Of a stretch of DNA of 64,000 nucleotides, positions 44,852 through 58,325 are shown piece by piece. Source of the DNA: Macrocybe gigantea (taxonomy: Eukaryota; Basidiomycota; Agaricomycetes; Agaricales; Callistosporiaceae). The notes beneath the pieces were generated by a model. The model was not told where the DNA came from. It did not search any database and worked only from the letters and a program-made list of their open reading frames with translations. Position numbers and translations under genes: made by a program. Location of the stretch: the NCBI GenBank assembly GCA_011319805.1, contig SJRY01000277.1, positions 98,556-162,555 on the forward strand, written 5' to 3'. The first letter of the stretch is position 1. The number at the start of each line of letters is the position of its first letter.

Positions 44852-45612
44852 ACAGGGAAAGAATCGCGGACTGGACCTTTGGCCACGGGCTATCGTGGTC
44901 AGGATACCACTTACCACCCCTGTCTTTTTCTCGTTTTCTTCTCGTCTTATCTGACTCTTTCCCTATCCTTCCCTTACGTCTCCTGAACTTTGCCTCGTAG
45001 TCCTGGTTGCCACCATGTTGCGTGCCACACAGCCCTATTATATATGTCGGTCCTTCAGTCGTCTGTATCTCATCTCATTTTACTGTCACAGGTCCTACTC
45101 CCTCTTCATACACTGTATGTACCCTACCGTATGACGTATCGTTTTCTTTTTTTCCCTCTTAGTTTTGATTTTTCCGTCCTGTACACGACTTGACGAATGG
45201 CATCTCTTTTGGCTATATCAATGAGTGTGAGCTGGCGAAGCTGCCTGTGGAGCCACAGCGTGGGACGAGAAGCGAGAAGAGATTTTTGCCAGCGGTCAGC
45301 GATCCGCTCTGATCAGAAGATTGGAAATTGCCAGAAATCGTCGCCGTCGGTGCCATGCAGCGGCTTTTGGAAACTATTTCTGGGTGGATCACATAAAAAG
45401 CACGCACGAGTGTCCCACCCTCGACAGTCCGTGTTTATTTTGCATTCAGTCCATCATCGTCTATTCTATTCTTCCTCAGTATTCTTATATCTTCCGAAGA
45501 TCCCGTCCGTGCCCATGATTCCCATCGTATCAGACCACTCTAGGAGCCGCAACGGTTCGAGGGAGCCTCTTCGTCCCGGGCTCTTCAACACCACGTCCTT
45601 CAAGTCGACAAC
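44852..45612. other. Intergenic
   Basis: VTS1 3' flank (T-rich, about 44,920-45,170) and upstream region of the following SDR. No gene recognised. Confidence 0.4.
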
Positions 45613-47048
45613 ATGTCCGTCGCCGACGAACTCCATCCGTCATCCACGAGGGCCGCGTCGCCGTCATCACCGGCGCTGCGAGCGGCATCGGTCGAGCGGC
45701 CGCGCTCGAGTTTGCCAAGTGAGCGAAGCAGAAAAGCAGTCGAGCGCTGAGCTAAGTCCCCGTTTGCACAGGCTGAAGTTGAAAGTAGCGGTTGCGGATG
45801 TGGACGAAGCGAGGCTGGCGGAGGTCGGAAAGCAGCTCGTGGGGATGATCGGGGAGGGAAACGTCCTGGTCGTCCCCACCGACGTCGCTCAGCTCGACCA
45901 AGTTGTCAGACTGAGAGATAAAGTCTATGACACCTGGGGCGAGGTGAGGATCGTGTCCCGTGCGGGGCGTTCCCGTCGGCGCCTTCGTATTCTTCTGCTC
46001 TACACTTTTTTGCCTCAAACCGAGCAACCACGTTCTTGGCCCGATATCCTCCCTCTCTATATGTGGCCCATGCCCTCCCTACCCCCCTTCTCCCACCCCT
46101 CCACATGACTACATTTTGTTCGAATGTACTCATGCTTGTCTAGGTCGCGGTGTTGATGAACAACGCCGGCATCGGTGCAAAGGGCACGTCTTGGGACGGC
46201 CTCGATAACTGGCACAAGATCTTTGACGTCAACCTCTTTGGGTCAGTCCGTCGCGCCTTGGTTCCCCATATATGCCTTCGCGCTGAAACGGAATGTCGAA
46301 CAGCATTGTCAATGTGCAGCAGACGTTTGTTCCGGTGAGCAAGGCTTCGACGGATCACCGAGTAGCGGGATGTCACCGAACTGAATTGAATCGAACAGTC
46401 TATGCTCCATCAAGAGAACCAAGCGATGATCATTAACACCGGATCCAAGCAGGGCATAACCAACCCGCCGTGAGTATGCGTCCTTGTCATTATTATTCAC
46501 ATCGGCGCCCACATGGCGCCGCCATGTCTGACGTTTTACATCACGTTCCAGTGGCAACGCGGCATACAACGCTGCTAAAGCTGCCGTGAAGAGTTTAACA
46601 GAGGGTCTGGCGTACGAGCTTCGCGAGCAGCCCGGCAGCAATGTGACAGCGCATCTATTCATGTCAGTGTTCTATTCTCGTCTAATCTAAAACAAGCTGC
46701 GGGGCAACCTCGAGGTACATGTATTCACTGTACTGATGGATTTTTCTGTTGCACTATTAGCCCTGGCTGGACCTGGACCGGGATTACGGGCGCCAATGCA
46801 GTGGCGCAAAACCGGCAGGAGCATGGACGGCCGAAGAGACGGTGCTGTACATGCTCGACCGCGTGCGATCCGGAGATTTTTACATTCTCGTCCCTGACAA
46901 TGAGACGAGGCGGGAAGTGGATCAGCTGAGGATTATGTGGGCTGCTGCTGACATTGCAGAGGGACGACCGGCGTTGAGTCGCTGGCACCCGAGCTACAAG
47001 CCGCTGTTTGAGGAGTACATGAAGGAAGGACTGGCACAGTTGGATTGA
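45613..47048 (+). CDS. Short-chain dehydrogenase/reductase, two frame breaks
   Basis: Classical SDR. MSVADELHP at 45,613 continues one frame over as VIHEGRVAVITGAASGIGRA, so one base is missing after CATCC (near 45,637). Then LKLKVAVADVDEARLAEVGK, LVVPTDVAQLDQVVRLRDKV, VLMNNAGIGAKGTSWDGLDN, MIINTGSKQGITNPP with the catalytic Ser region, and YNAAKAAVKSLTEGLAYELR with the Tyr/Lys pair. GITGANAVA again shifts by one base (near 46,804) into KPAGAWTAEETVLYMLDRVR. Complete C-terminus FEEYMKEGLAQLD-stop. Introns of about 50-180 nt, the longest near 45,943-46,143. Related genes are widespread in Agaricomycetes; substrate unknown. Without the two lost bases the gene is full-length and has all catalytic motifs. 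Confidence 0.88.
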
Positions 47049-47272
47049 GGGCCCCAGGCGGGCCCTGCTTTGTATAAAAAATATTTTCCTGTGTATTGGT
47101 GATGACTTTTTATGGCACATTTTTGATCCAAGTTCCGTGCAACGTCATTCAACTACGGAACTTGGCAAAGTAAGAAAGCACGTAACTCAATTCGTTATAA
47201 AAAGCCCAATACTCCTCCCCCAAAAAATGCGCTTCTTGTCCAGAACGTTCTTCCTCTTCCCTTCTTCACATC

Positions 47273-50200
47273 ATGTCCACATTGAGCAACACAGATCCGA
47301 CGCCTCCTAACGCTAACCAGCTCGCCGTCCCTACGCCCAACTCGCGCACCGGCAGCGACGCTTCCCTCAATCGCGTCAAGAACCTCCCGGGTACACCACC
47401 CCGGTCTTCAAGGGCAAGGAAGAGCAGCGCGCCCTCGTCCAACAGGAGGTCGCCGCCACGGTGAGATATGTTCCGATCTGCGTATCCACGGATGGCAATA
47501 AATAATGCTCTTGCAGGGCTTCATCCCCTACGAGCTCGTGGCCGGCGAAGTCAACTGGTTCTACAGCAACCTCGGCATCGATGATACCTACTTCCAGAAT
47601 GAGTCCAGGAACGTCATCTCCGACCATATCATCGCCCTATACGGTGCCAAGGTCCTCGCTTACACCAAGCACGATCCCACCAAGCTCGCCATCGACCTCG
47701 AAAAGTGGACGATAACGGCGCAACCTTCATCCACACCAGCGCACCCGGTCTCACTACCACCGAAGGCCCTGGCGCTACCTGCGAAACGAGGTGCGTCCGC
47801 CATCGATCCATCGATACAATCAATCACCCTTTCGTGATCTAAGCGATACACATGGCTAACCTTATATCCGTTTTAGGATCGACGAACAGTTCTTGGACAA
47901 CTCGACCCCCGAGCGGGCCTTCCGTCTCGAGACTTTCCGCTCCACCGGCTCCATCTCGGCGACAGCCTCCCAGCAGCTGCGTTGCTACTTTGTCACAAAG
48001 TGCAAGTTCCCCCCAAGCCCCCGCAGAGCGATGGCGCCAAAACCGATATCCGGACCGTCTCCGACGCGATGTTCTTGGAAAAAGCGACGCCGAACACGCT
48101 CGAGATCTACCAGCGAGTGAGTAGGTTCGTATCAGAACAGCTGCACTGTTCTCATCCGCGCATCATAGATCATGTGGAACGTTGAGACGCGCCATGGACC
48201 CGTCATTGAGGTCTTTGAGGTCGAAGGCACCCGAGAACGCCGTCTCGTCATCGGATACAAGATGGGCGGCACACGCAAATTCTTTAGGTGCGTTTTATTC
48301 GGAATTCCGACACGCAATCGTTGAACTGCCATCTCAGCGCTCTGTCTAATCTCTACCACTTTTATTCCCTTTACTCTGCTCGCAAATACGTCGGTGGTGC
48401 AGCGAGTCGGGGAGCGAGACCAGGTTGCTGATTTTCGGTCCTCAGAGCAATTTTCTAATGGAATCACGATTATTTCCCTGTACCTCAATCCACTTCCTGG
48501 TGCGAGTGCTCCTCCGATCGAGCACTCCATTTTCCAAGTCATGAAAGAAGCATCCTTGCTCTTTTGTTTGCCCGATAACCCCTACTTCCTTCCCAAGTCT
48601 GTCGGAAGTCATGCCGTTCAAGAAGCTACTTATGCCTGTGCGTTATTGACCATGTTAAGCTCCCTGTGACTTGACAGATTTTCCTAGATTGCGGATGGAT
48701 CTTTGCCCAACACTTCTGCAACCGTCTGGGTCAAGCTTATCTCCAGCTCAAGAACGTGCTGAACGAGAATGATGCTACCCATGCCGAGGTGCTCAATAAC
48801 ATCAAACGGAGGTTCCGTGAAGAGACCTTTACTCGCGAGAGCATCGCCCAAGCCATCCACGCATACCCTGAATTAGTAAGTTTGCTTTCAACTTGCGGCT
48901 GTAGCCATGTCGTTGATCATCCATGCTCGTAGATTCAACTTCTCTATGTCAACTTTGCCATGATTCATTACCCCGGATCGGATGATACTGCATCCCAGTT
49001 GATGTATGTCACATGAGGCAGGCGACGTGCTCAGGCTCTTGACGCTGTTTTTCAGGCCCACCCTCTCATACCAGCGTCTGCAGACAACTCAACCTTTGTC
49101 GGACGCCGAGCTGTATGACAAGATCAGGCGGACGGTGACCAACAAGCACGAATTCCAAGTTCTCGAGAGCTTCCTTATCTTCAACAAGTATGCCACGTCC
49201 CTCCCTGCCAAGTGACTTCTGACGTCATTTCGTAGGCATGTCCTCAAGACGAACTTTTATCAACCTACCAAAGTCGCCCTTTCCTTCCGCCTCGCGCCCG
49301 AATTCCTGCCGGAAATCGAGTACCCTCAGAAACCATACGGCATGTTCTTTGTCATCGGTACGTTCCCAATGTCCTTCCTGATTCGCCGAAACTTTACTAA
49401 TTACGATATAGGTAATGATTTCCGCGGCTTCCATATCCGTTTCCGCGACGTCGCTCGTGGTGGTGTTCGGATCATCATGTCCCGGAACAAGGAGTAGGCT
49501 ACTCTATTTTATAGTTTGTCTACGTTGTTCATTCTCACTGGCGTAGGAACTACTCCATCAACCAGCGAATGTTGTAAGTATGCATTTTCCAGCGGCATGT
49601 CCGGGTCTTAATAACATTGCGTAGATTTGACGAGAACTACGGATTGGCCTCGACGCAGAACTTGAAGAACAAAGATATTCCTGAAGGCGGTGCCAAGGGC
49701 ACGATCCTTCCTTCGTACGTTACCCCTGCTACTTTTGTGCTCCTCCCATTCCTGACCGGTCTTCCAGGCTTGGAGCAAATCCTCGGCGTTGCTTCGAAAA
49801 ATATGTCGATGTTCGTATCGCCATCATTCCATTTGACTTCAGCCCGTTGACGGACAATTGCTAGGCCATCATTGACCTCCTGATTCCTGGCCAGACTCCA
49901 GGAATCAAGGAGCGCCTGGTTGATCTCTATGGCAAACCCGAGCTGCTGTTCTTAGGGCCCGATGGTACGTAGACCCCCCAACCCCCTTTCCTCGACGGGG
50001 CGTTGATCTTTCGCTGCAATGACAGAGGGTACCGCCGACATGATGGACTGGGCAGCTCGTGAGTTTCCTCGCACTATTGTTTTTCCCCTCAACCTTAGTC
50101 GACTTTTAAACAGTGCACGCCCGACAACGTGGAGCTGAGACGTGGTGGAAGTCCTTCACCACGGGAAAGAGTGCATCACTCTTGGGTGGTATTCCCCACG

Positions 50201-51620
50201 ACACGTATGGCATGACATCCAGGTCCATTCGTCAGTATGTTCTCGGCATATACAAGCAACTCGGGCTCCGGGAGAAGGACATTACCAAAGTACAGACGGG
50301 CGGTCCAGGTCAGTCGCCGAGAATTGTTTCTTCTCAAGGGCAACGGTGTTGATTGTCGGTTTTCTAAAATCCCAGATGGTGACCTGGGATCCAGTAAATC
50401 ATTTTCCCAGCCAAGTCAAACCCGGATTTCTAACATGTTTTGTTATAGACGAGATTCTCCTCTCTAGCGACAAAACCGTCGCGATCGTCGATGGCAGCGG
50501 TGTCCTTGCCGATCCTGTTGGCATTGACCGTGAAGAGCTCATCCGCCTCGCGAAACTCCGTGTTCCCGTGTCTCATTTCAACACATCCAAGTTGAGCAAA
50601 GACGGTTACCTCGTCAAGGTCGAAGACCAGGATGTGAAGCTGCCATGTGAGCATCGTGCTTCGCATTTCGGAAGTTCTATCTTTTTCATAGATTTACTTC
50701 ATGACAGCCGGTGAGATTGTGCTGGATGGAACCGATTTCCGGAATGGCGCGCATCTCCGTTTCAAGGCAGATCTCTTCGTCCCATGCGGTGGCCGGTGAG
50801 CCTCTTGTGCTCTGATTATAGTTACATCTTCTGATAATGAAATTCAGTCCCGAGGCAGTCAACATCTCGAACATGTCCGCTCTTGTCGACGCAGAAGGCA
50901 AACCCCATTTCAAGTATATTGTCGAAGGTGCAAACCTGTTCTTCACGCAACAAGCACGGTATCATCTTGAGAAGCGAAAGGTGATTCTGTTCAAGGACTC
51001 TAGCACCAACAAAGGTCAGTGATTCCGATGTGATGTCTTTTTCTTGCACCCCTGATTGTTGGTGTCAAGGTGGTGTCACCAGCTCTTCCCTAGAAGTCCT
51101 GGCTGGCCTGGCCCTCTCTACGGAGGAATACACCGACTTGATGATCTTCAAGGACGGCAAGCCGTCCGAGTTTTACAACAGCTATGTCAAGGATGTCCAA
51201 GACAAGATCGCCGAGAACGCTGCGGCCGAGTTCCAGTGCATCTGGCGCGAGCATGCTCGCCTCGACGGCACGAAAGCACGTACGACGATCTCTGATGAGC
51301 TCTCGTCGACGCTCAACACACTTCAAGCGGAGCTGGAGGCGTCCGACCTCTTTGATGACTTGCCGAGTCGGAAGGGTGTGATGAGACGCGCCATCCCGGC
51401 CACGCTTGTCAACAAGATCGGGCTCAATATTTTGCTCCAGAGACTGCCGGAATCGTACCAACGTGCGCTGTTCTCGAGCTGGGTCGCTTCTCACTTTGTG
51501 GGTATCGGAATGCCGTGGTAGTGAATGACTTGTCTGACTTTGATTTCTTAGATCTACAAATACGGTGTCAACGCATCGAGCGTGGACTTCTTCCACTTTG
51601 CTAGAGATCTCGCAAACTAG
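47273..51620 (+). CDS. GDH2: NAD-specific glutamate dehydrogenase (large, about 115 kDa type), two frame breaks
   Basis: Catabolic enzyme oxidising glutamate to 2-oxoglutarate and ammonium with NAD. Start MSTLSNTDPTPPNANQLAVP. Downstream blocks: GFIPYELVAGEVNWFYSNLG, FLDNSTPERAFRLETFRSTG, YFLPKSVGSHAVQEATYA, YGMFFVIGNDFRGFHIRFRD, ARGGVRIIMSR, the active-site Lys region PEGGAKGTILPS (near 49,690), GADD-like Rossmann region PDEGTADMMDWAA, VQTGGPDGDLGSNEILLS, VPCGGRPEAVNIS, IVEGANLFFTQQAR, and end DFFHFARDLAN-stop. Many short introns. Two bases appear missing near the N-terminus: KNLPG shifts to YTTPVFKGKEEQRALVQQ (near 47,391), and DLEK shifts to VDDNGATFIHTSAPG (near 47,705). Cytosolic or mitochondrial location not decided by sequence. 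Confidence 0.95.
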
Positions 51621-51799
51621 ATGCATTAATGGAACCCGAAAAATGGAGCTCAGGAATGCTCAAAATTCAACTGGAACTAGATGGACATTTTTTCCTGCTC
51701 AACATAGGATTCTTGTAAAATAGAGTGGATTAGAGTAAATAAGAATAAGCAACTTTGATATGGAACGGACAGCGATCTTATCAGCAACTCCAATTCGCA

Positions 51800-53285
51800 A
51801 TGACAATTACACCTCTGACCTCCATCAGGACGTCCAATGGCAAGCTGGAGATAGTCAACCAACTCTTGCTACCTCATACCACAGAGTTCCTCGAGATTGA
51901 CTCGGTACACGCGGCTTACGATGCGATCAAGTCGATGAAGGTACCTCTCATGCTTTATTGGCATCTAGTTCGCTGATCCAGCAAATAATCAGATACGGGG
52001 AGCCCCAGCTATTGCGTCTCTCGCTGCTCTTTCCTTGTCCTATCACCTCACGGAGGCCCTGGAGTCGACGCCGTCACCCGAGTTTCTGAGCTCGCCATAC
52101 GCGTTCGAAAGCCACGTCAAGACGATCTTGGACCACCTCTTCAAGGCGCGGCCGACGGCTGTCAACCTCGGGGCTGCGACGCGCCGGCTCGCGGAGACGC
52201 TCAGCAAGGCGCTTGTCGCTGGGAAGGGCGTGCGCGCTGCGGCGCAGGACGTGATAGATGAGGGCAAGCTTATCGCGGACGAGGACGTCGGCCGTAACAA
52301 GGCCATGTCGAAATGGGGCGGCGATTGGCTCCTGAAGCAGGTCGGGGAGCAGGAGTCTCCGGCTGTGAACGTCTTGACGGTGTGCAATACGGGTTCTTTG
52401 GCTACGTCTGTGGGTCGCTCTCGGTCGCGCTCGCTTCTTTCTCGGTTTGTTTAACTATAGAGGTAGGGGTATGGCACGGCTTTGGGCATGATCACATATC
52501 TCCACGAGATTGGAAAGCTTGGAAAGGCTTATTATACGCAAACGGCACCATATCACCAGGGATCAAGGTTAGTAAGATGTTTCTGTCTACATTCATACAG
52601 TCTTATGCTCTGATCAAGGTTGACTGCGCTGGAGCTACAGACGCTCCAGATTCCTTCTGTCATGATCTGCGATACTATGGTGGGTTCGCTCTTCCAGCAC
52701 CATAAGATCCACGCAGTCGGTAAGTGCCTAGACCGACGTGTCGCGTGGAACGACGTTTGAGCTTTTTTTGCTGCTAGTCGTCGGTGCGGACAGGATAGCC
52801 AAAAATGGGGACACAGCAAACAAGGCCCGTAGTTCTCTCAATGCATCGCAGCGAGCGCAGGAGAGCTTATCTCTGTTGTAGATTGGAACCTATAATGCCG
52901 CTGTCATCGCGGCACGTCACAAGATACCCTTCATCGTGGTCGCGCCCATAAGCACCGTCGATCTCGAGATCGCGGACGGGTCTAGGTATGCAAGGTGCAC
53001 TTATTTCCGGAGATTCTACTCATCGTGCTGCTGTCTCTTTTTTAAAGCATTCCGATTGAACATCGGCCACCCTTGGAAGCCTGCCTTGTCCGCGGAGCGC
53101 TTCACCCAGATGAGGGTGACCATAAGCAAGCTGTCGTGATGCTGACGCCTCCTGGCCTCGAAGGGATCTATAATCCGAGTTTCGATGTTACCCCGGCCGA
53201 ACTAATAACGGCCATCGTCACTGAGAAGGGCGTGGCCGTCCGGAAGGACGGTGATATGACGATTGACGTTTCCGCTGTCGTTTGA
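51800..53285 (+). CDS. MRI1: Methylthioribose-1-phosphate isomerase
   Basis: Converts 5-methylthioribose-1-phosphate to methylthioribulose-1-phosphate in the methionine salvage pathway; eIF2B-related fold, cytosolic. Start [20 protein letters not shown], then [20 protein letters not shown] with the substrate-binding RGAPAI. Catalytic Cys lies in [20 protein letters not shown] (near 52,380-52,500) and the Asp in [20 protein letters not shown] (near 52,790-52,890). [31 protein letters not shown], and end [17 protein letters not shown]. Exon joins across introns at about 51,941-51,991, 52,407-52,460 and 52,886 keep frame. No frame break detected, unlike both neighbours. eIF2B subunits are excluded by the NTGSLAT and GADRI motifs. 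Confidence 0.93.
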
Positions 53286-53501
53286 CTGATACCCGTATTA
53301 ACCGCTATATCAACATGCTAGACGCTGGTCATTTAAATGCTTAGGGCCTTGCATTTGAGAGTCGAGCTTGGGTTCGGTTTGGAATCGTAGTGATTGACTT
53401 GAAGAGCTTAAGATCGATCAAACACCCTTGCCATACTTTACATAATTAGAACCACGACATAACTGACATCCAAGCCAAGCTGATCACTTCGAATTTCCGC
53501 A

Positions 53502-55168
53502 ATGGAAACAGTATCGACTGACGAAGAGGCTACGAGCTTGCTAGCGCCTCTTGCTCGCGAGACATTTGAAGAAATCCCGGTCATGTTTGTTTTGCGATTC
53601 GAGTTGTAGAGAGTGTCGATCTGAGGATGCATGCATCAGCGACTTTCAAGATGCCCGCAGCACAGACCCTGCGAAACGCAGAAAGCTGGCCAAGCTGGTC
53701 CGAGATGCCTGCATGAACGTGAGTTTTCTTATGGACAGGAGGCTACACTCGGAATGCTGAGGCTAGCGTTCAGGTGGGATTCTTCTATGGTAAGCCGGCA
53801 AGTTCGTATGACAGCGTCAGCTCGACTGCATTCGAACGGACGATAAAGTTAGCAACCATGGGATTCCTGAGGACTGTATTCGTGACGCTGTTCAAGCCGG
53901 GAAACGCTTCTTCGCTCTCCCGCTTCCTTCAAAGCTCCAAGTCTGTGGCTTTCTGGCTACAAATCGGTTTTGCTCACGGGCCTTCATTTAGCTTGACGTC
54001 AGGAAAACCCCTAATTTCAAGGGCTATACTGCTTTGCTCCAAGAGAACACAGATCCGACAGGCCATGGAGACTTGCATGAGGGTTTCGATCTAGGGTGGG
54101 AGTCAGAGGTCCCCAGGCCATCAGAAGAAGCGGATAACGCCTCAACGACGTATGACGGTGCCATGTCGGGGCAAAACGTGTGGCCGTCTGATCTCCCTGG
54201 CTTTCGGGAATCAGTCCTGAGATACTAGTGCGCGGCCCATTCACTTCCTTTCAGGTCCCGGGCCTTGACTTTTGCCATCTTCAGCCATGAGGCCATTCGA
54301 TTGGGTCGATTGCTCTTCCCGCTTTTCGCGCTTGCGCTTGACCTTCCAGAAAATTTCTTCGAGAACAAGGTCTAAACAGTTGTCATTCCCTGGACACGCA
54401 CAGCCTGAACGCTGACGCCACCCCTCAGATTGCTAATGCCGCTGCAATAATGCGCGTTCTTCATTATCCTCCGCAGAATTCAAGGAGCACAGGAACCGAA
54501 CTTGCACAGATCGGTATTGGTGCTCATACCGAGTACGCTTTCTAGGCTAGCTTATCGCCTCCCTTGCCGCTGAAGGTTTGATAGCTATGAGGTTGGACAC
54601 TCCCTTTTTTTCGCCCATCAGGAAATGCATTTAACCAAACCCTGCAGTGCTTTACTATCCTCTGGCAAGATAGCGCTGGAGGACTTCAAGTCCGGAACAC
54701 TGCTGGGAAATGGATAGATGCGGTGCACATCCCAGATACCCTGGTGATCAAGTAAGTCTCTCGTCGCAATAGGAAAGGGAAGATGCTGGATGGAACTGGC
54801 AAATTTCCGACTCCAGCTTAGGGGATCAATTCGCCCGATGGACGAGTATGTTTTCCGTGTCACTTGACGAGGCTGGTTGGTTCACAATCGGCTTCACTTC
54901 CGGCAGATGACGTCTTCAAGTCCACAATACACCGGGCTATCAATGTTTCCGGCCTTGAGCGGTATTCCATGCCGCTATTTTTTGGCACCGATTACGATGT
55001 TTTGCTAACGGTAGTTTTCCCCTTTTCGAACGTAAAGATGGATACTTACATCCCGGCAAGCCTATACCTACGTGCATCTCGCCGGGCGAACCCGCGAAAT
55101 ATGAAGTTATCACTGCCGGAGAATATGTCAAGTCTCGGTTGGAAGCGACATACAGACCTTCATCGTAG
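53502..55168 (+). CDS. 2-oxoglutarate/Fe(II)-dependent oxygenase (isopenicillin N synthase-like)
   Basis: Soluble non-haem iron oxygenase with DIOX_N and 2OG-FeII domains; substrate unknown. Start [20 protein letters not shown], then [20 protein letters not shown] joined by a 54-nt intron. DACMNVGFFYV leads to [20 protein letters not shown] and [20 protein letters not shown] with [13 protein letters not shown]. The iron-binding HxD/E begins in IGIGAHTE (near 54,525), followed by [31 protein letters not shown] and the second His plus 2OG-binding Arg in [18 protein letters not shown] (near 54,925). End [17 protein letters not shown]. The exon join after GAHT(E/D) is unclear; a lost base or non-obvious splice may hide the Asp. 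Otherwise frame is kept. Confidence 0.88.
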
Positions 55169-56585
55169 GGGAATCAACTTTTTTTTCGAGGACAAAGAAG
55201 AGCAGATAACGGATTATCATGGTCATTATCGAGTCACAGCTGACAAACGTCGTGACAGTAAAGCATATGGATGCAACTTGTCCAACGACCTGGACGATGG
55301 TTGCCATCTGCCGTTCACATCATGGATGAGACGAAGTTAATAAACGTGTTTGGACCCTGGATTGCAAAGGATCTTCTTTAAAGCAGGCAAGCAATGAGGC
55401 ATCCATGCATACGCTGTTGGAGATTGAGAGGCTGTACATTATCATGATATGGTGGTTGTGTCGAATATCTATTGAAGATCACCATGGAGATATGCGGTGC
55501 GTTGGCCTTTTGAGGTGGTTTTTTAGGCAATATTATTTACTTTTTGAAGATCATTCTCGTCTTGAGATGTAATGCTTGCATGAGAGTCAGAGGTCCTCCG
55601 CCACCTGTGCGAGGGTGGCAAAGTCCGGGTTGGTTGAGTACGTTGAGTGGTCATTGCTCTGCTTCCGTCGATCTCGGCACTTTAACCGAGTAACAAAGGG
55701 CGTTTGATAGTGGCTGACTTGTGCAAGAGTTTTGAGTTACCGGATTGAAGCAGATGATCTCATCATCAAGCCGTCATGTGCCCGACGCGGTGTAAAGCTC
55801 AGTCACATATCACAGCACCCGGACGATTAACAGGACGGATCGATTCGAATCAATGGTTTCATGAGATGTGGCGGCCACCGCCCGAACGCCGGCCAGGGAT
55901 GGGCGTCGTCTGCAGTATGTGCCAGGGCCGGACCCCTAGCACTCCTAAGAGGATAAATATAGCGACGCAGGCTTGCGCATCGATCGTGCTTGGGAGGGAG
56001 CAATGCGTTTCTGAGAATTCTTCATATGGAAGATCGTCGAACCAACACGTGTGCAGGAGATTGTGAAGATGTCAGATCAGCTTTGGGCTTCAGGAGTGAC
56101 TGTGGTGCCCTGTGAGGCACAATCGGCAGTTTGATCTGGTCTTGAACACCCGCTGCGGTCCGTTCGTTTGCGATCATGCTAGCTTAGGCTGCACTAGCCC
56201 CAATCATTCTACCGGAATGGAGAGTGAAATACTCCGCGAGGACATCGCCCCTGAACAATTACAAGAACAGCTTGTTTCGATTGGATGAAGGTGAAGGAAT
56301 GGGTTAATGAAGAGGGGCGCCTGACATATATTCGTCGCATGGACTAGTCGCCGAATCGTCACCGTTCGCCGGCGGAATATCCCATCAGTCCTGAAGGGTT
56401 TATTTGCAAGCTTTGGGCGTACCTTGCATATTCTATAAGAATCCTGGCTCACCTTGCATGAACGGGATATTGCTATCCCCTCCCGCCTTTTTATCCCCAG
56501 GTCCTGGTGCCTTCTTTCTGGAAGACTGTTGGTCGTCCGGCCACTCGCATTTCCGGTCTGGCATCCTGTATCGTCTTTTGCGACG
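55169..56585. other. Intergenic, no gene recognised
   Basis: About 1.4 kb between the oxygenase and the next SDR. The open frame at 55,776-56,066 (plus) is Arg/Cys-rich without a domain. A weak TATA-like ATAAATATA lies near 55,952. Nothing further can be supported. Confidence 0.4.
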
Positions 56586-57865
56586 ATGAATACCCCATCT
56601 CTGATGTCTACCGGACTCTTCCAGTCTGACGATGATCTGCCCATGTGGGCCCTTTCGTCCTGCAAATCTCTTTGACGTCGAAGGCATGATCATAGTCATT
56701 ACTGGAGGAGCCACTGGTAAGCAACGGCGAGCCGGGGAAGCGATTGCCAAGTCGGTTAAACGACGTCTCGATAGGTATTGGCCTCATGATGGCTACGGCG
56801 CTCGAAAACAACGGAGCCACAGTATATATCGTTGGCCGCAGGCATGAGGTGCTCGAACGAGCGGCACGAGAGAATAACGTATGTTAATGACCGGTCGCTC
56901 AGATTGTTTATGTTTTGCATATGCTGAGTCCATCGTGTTGCTCAGAAATTTGGAAGGCTCATTCCTATTCAATGTGATGTTACGAACCGACAGAGCCTGC
57001 TTGCTCTCGTGGACACGATCCGGGACCGTCACGGGTACATCGACATGTTGATCAATAACGCGGGCATTGCGCGAAATTATATCCCCATCCATTACCGTCA
57101 CCCACGAGCGAGGACTCGTGTCGAGTGACGAGCCCACCGTCTCCGCCTGCTTCGCCGCCGGGTAGTCCGTGCATTCCTTCAATCAAAGCGTTCCAAGACG
57201 TGTTGTGGGACACAGGCTCGCCCGAGGACTTCGCGGACACGTTTGCTACGAATGTCACGGCGGTCTATTACACAACCGTCGCGTTCCTGGACCTTTTACA
57301 CCAGGGAAACATACGGAAACTTCGTCACGAACTTCCATCCGGCCTCGCATCGCGATCGGCCATCGGGCCACCTTACCATGCTTCTCAAGTCTTATCTGTT
57401 TCATCGTCAGGATCCTTCAGACTGGATTCCAAAATTCTTTCGCCTTCTTACACGCTTTCTAAAAGCGCATGCACGCATCTCGGAAAACTCCTGGCTAACT
57501 TATTGGCGCCCTGGGGAATTCGCAGCAACGTCTTGGCGCCCGGCGTGTGGCCTAGCGGTCAGTCTCCATACGGTCCTCGCGAGAGGGATTCAGTGCTCAA
57601 TTGTTTCACTCTAGAAATGACTCTGAGCCCGGTCCCGCACTTTAAGCTTGACCCGAGCGCGTGGCCAGCTCAACGCCGCTCCGGCGCACGGGGACAGAGG
57701 AGGTGTGTGTTTCCCATGTTGGTATGAAACGTGTGATCAGAGCGTGCACCATTAGGACATGGCTGGAACAATTCTGTTTCTGGCCCGCGCGCTGGCGCAT
57801 ACGTGAACGGCGCAGTCTGGCTCGTCGATGGGGGACGCATCGGGACGGTGCCCAGCAGTTACTGA
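56586..57865 (+). CDS. Short-chain dehydrogenase/reductase (frame uncertain at N-terminus)
   Basis: Classical SDR. MNTPSLMSTGLFQSDDDLPM opens one frame and LFDVEGMIIVITGGATG the next, so one base is probably missing near 56,655; alternatively translation starts at MICPCGPFRPANLFDVEG (56,632). Spliced Rossmann motif TGGATGIGLMMATALENNGA; then VYIVGRRHEVLERAAREN, LIPIQCDVTNRQSLLALVDT, DMLINNAGIARN, VLWDTGSPEDFADTFATNV, VLSVSSSGSFRLDSKILSP with the Ser, and YTLSKSACTHLGKLLANLLA with Tyr/Lys (near 57,450). Complete family end YVNGAVWLVDGGRIGTVPSS with Y-stop. Further unclean stretches near 57,080-57,140 and 57,560-57,780 suggest more lost bases or unrecognised introns. Substrate unknown. Confidence 0.82.
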
Positions 57866-58325
57866 ACGTTGTTTTACACGTCAAGGCTGCTAAACAATGC
57901 TACTTCTTAATCGCATGGGTTGGACCTCGTAATTCAGGTAATGACACGGAAGCATAATTTATGTAACTTCTTGTGTATAATGAGTAGTGTACCCTGGAAT
58001 TTGAAAACGGAACAATCATCCTAGCATTCTAGATTTATCTACGTGCACCTGGACATATGGAGGATGTACGGCTTATCTTGCTTAGTCTAGAAGTTGCACG
58101 CCTTAGCCAGCCTGTGCGGATTGCCCTGAATTTGGTGGGACAATTGCGCGGCGCAGCGACCATGTGGAATGCACAGAAAACAAAAAGGAGAATTTGTCAG
58201 AGAATACTCTTCTTCCCTGAACGCATTCTTTTAAAAGCCAAATCGGATCTCATGCATCACCCATTTGGATGTCTCCGTCACCGGCGACTCCATGTTGCTC
58301 AAGGAGCGATTCAAGGCAGAACGAA
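57866..58325. other. Convergent 3' intergenic region
   Basis: Tail-to-tail gap between the SDR (plus) and RPC40 (minus). No gene; the overlapping plus-strand frame to 58,386 is antisense to the RPC40 end. Confidence 0.5.

Noticed and set aside
55776..56066. Possible small Cys-containing protein
   Set aside because: No signal peptide, no regular Cys pattern and no recognisable relative; likely a chance frame.
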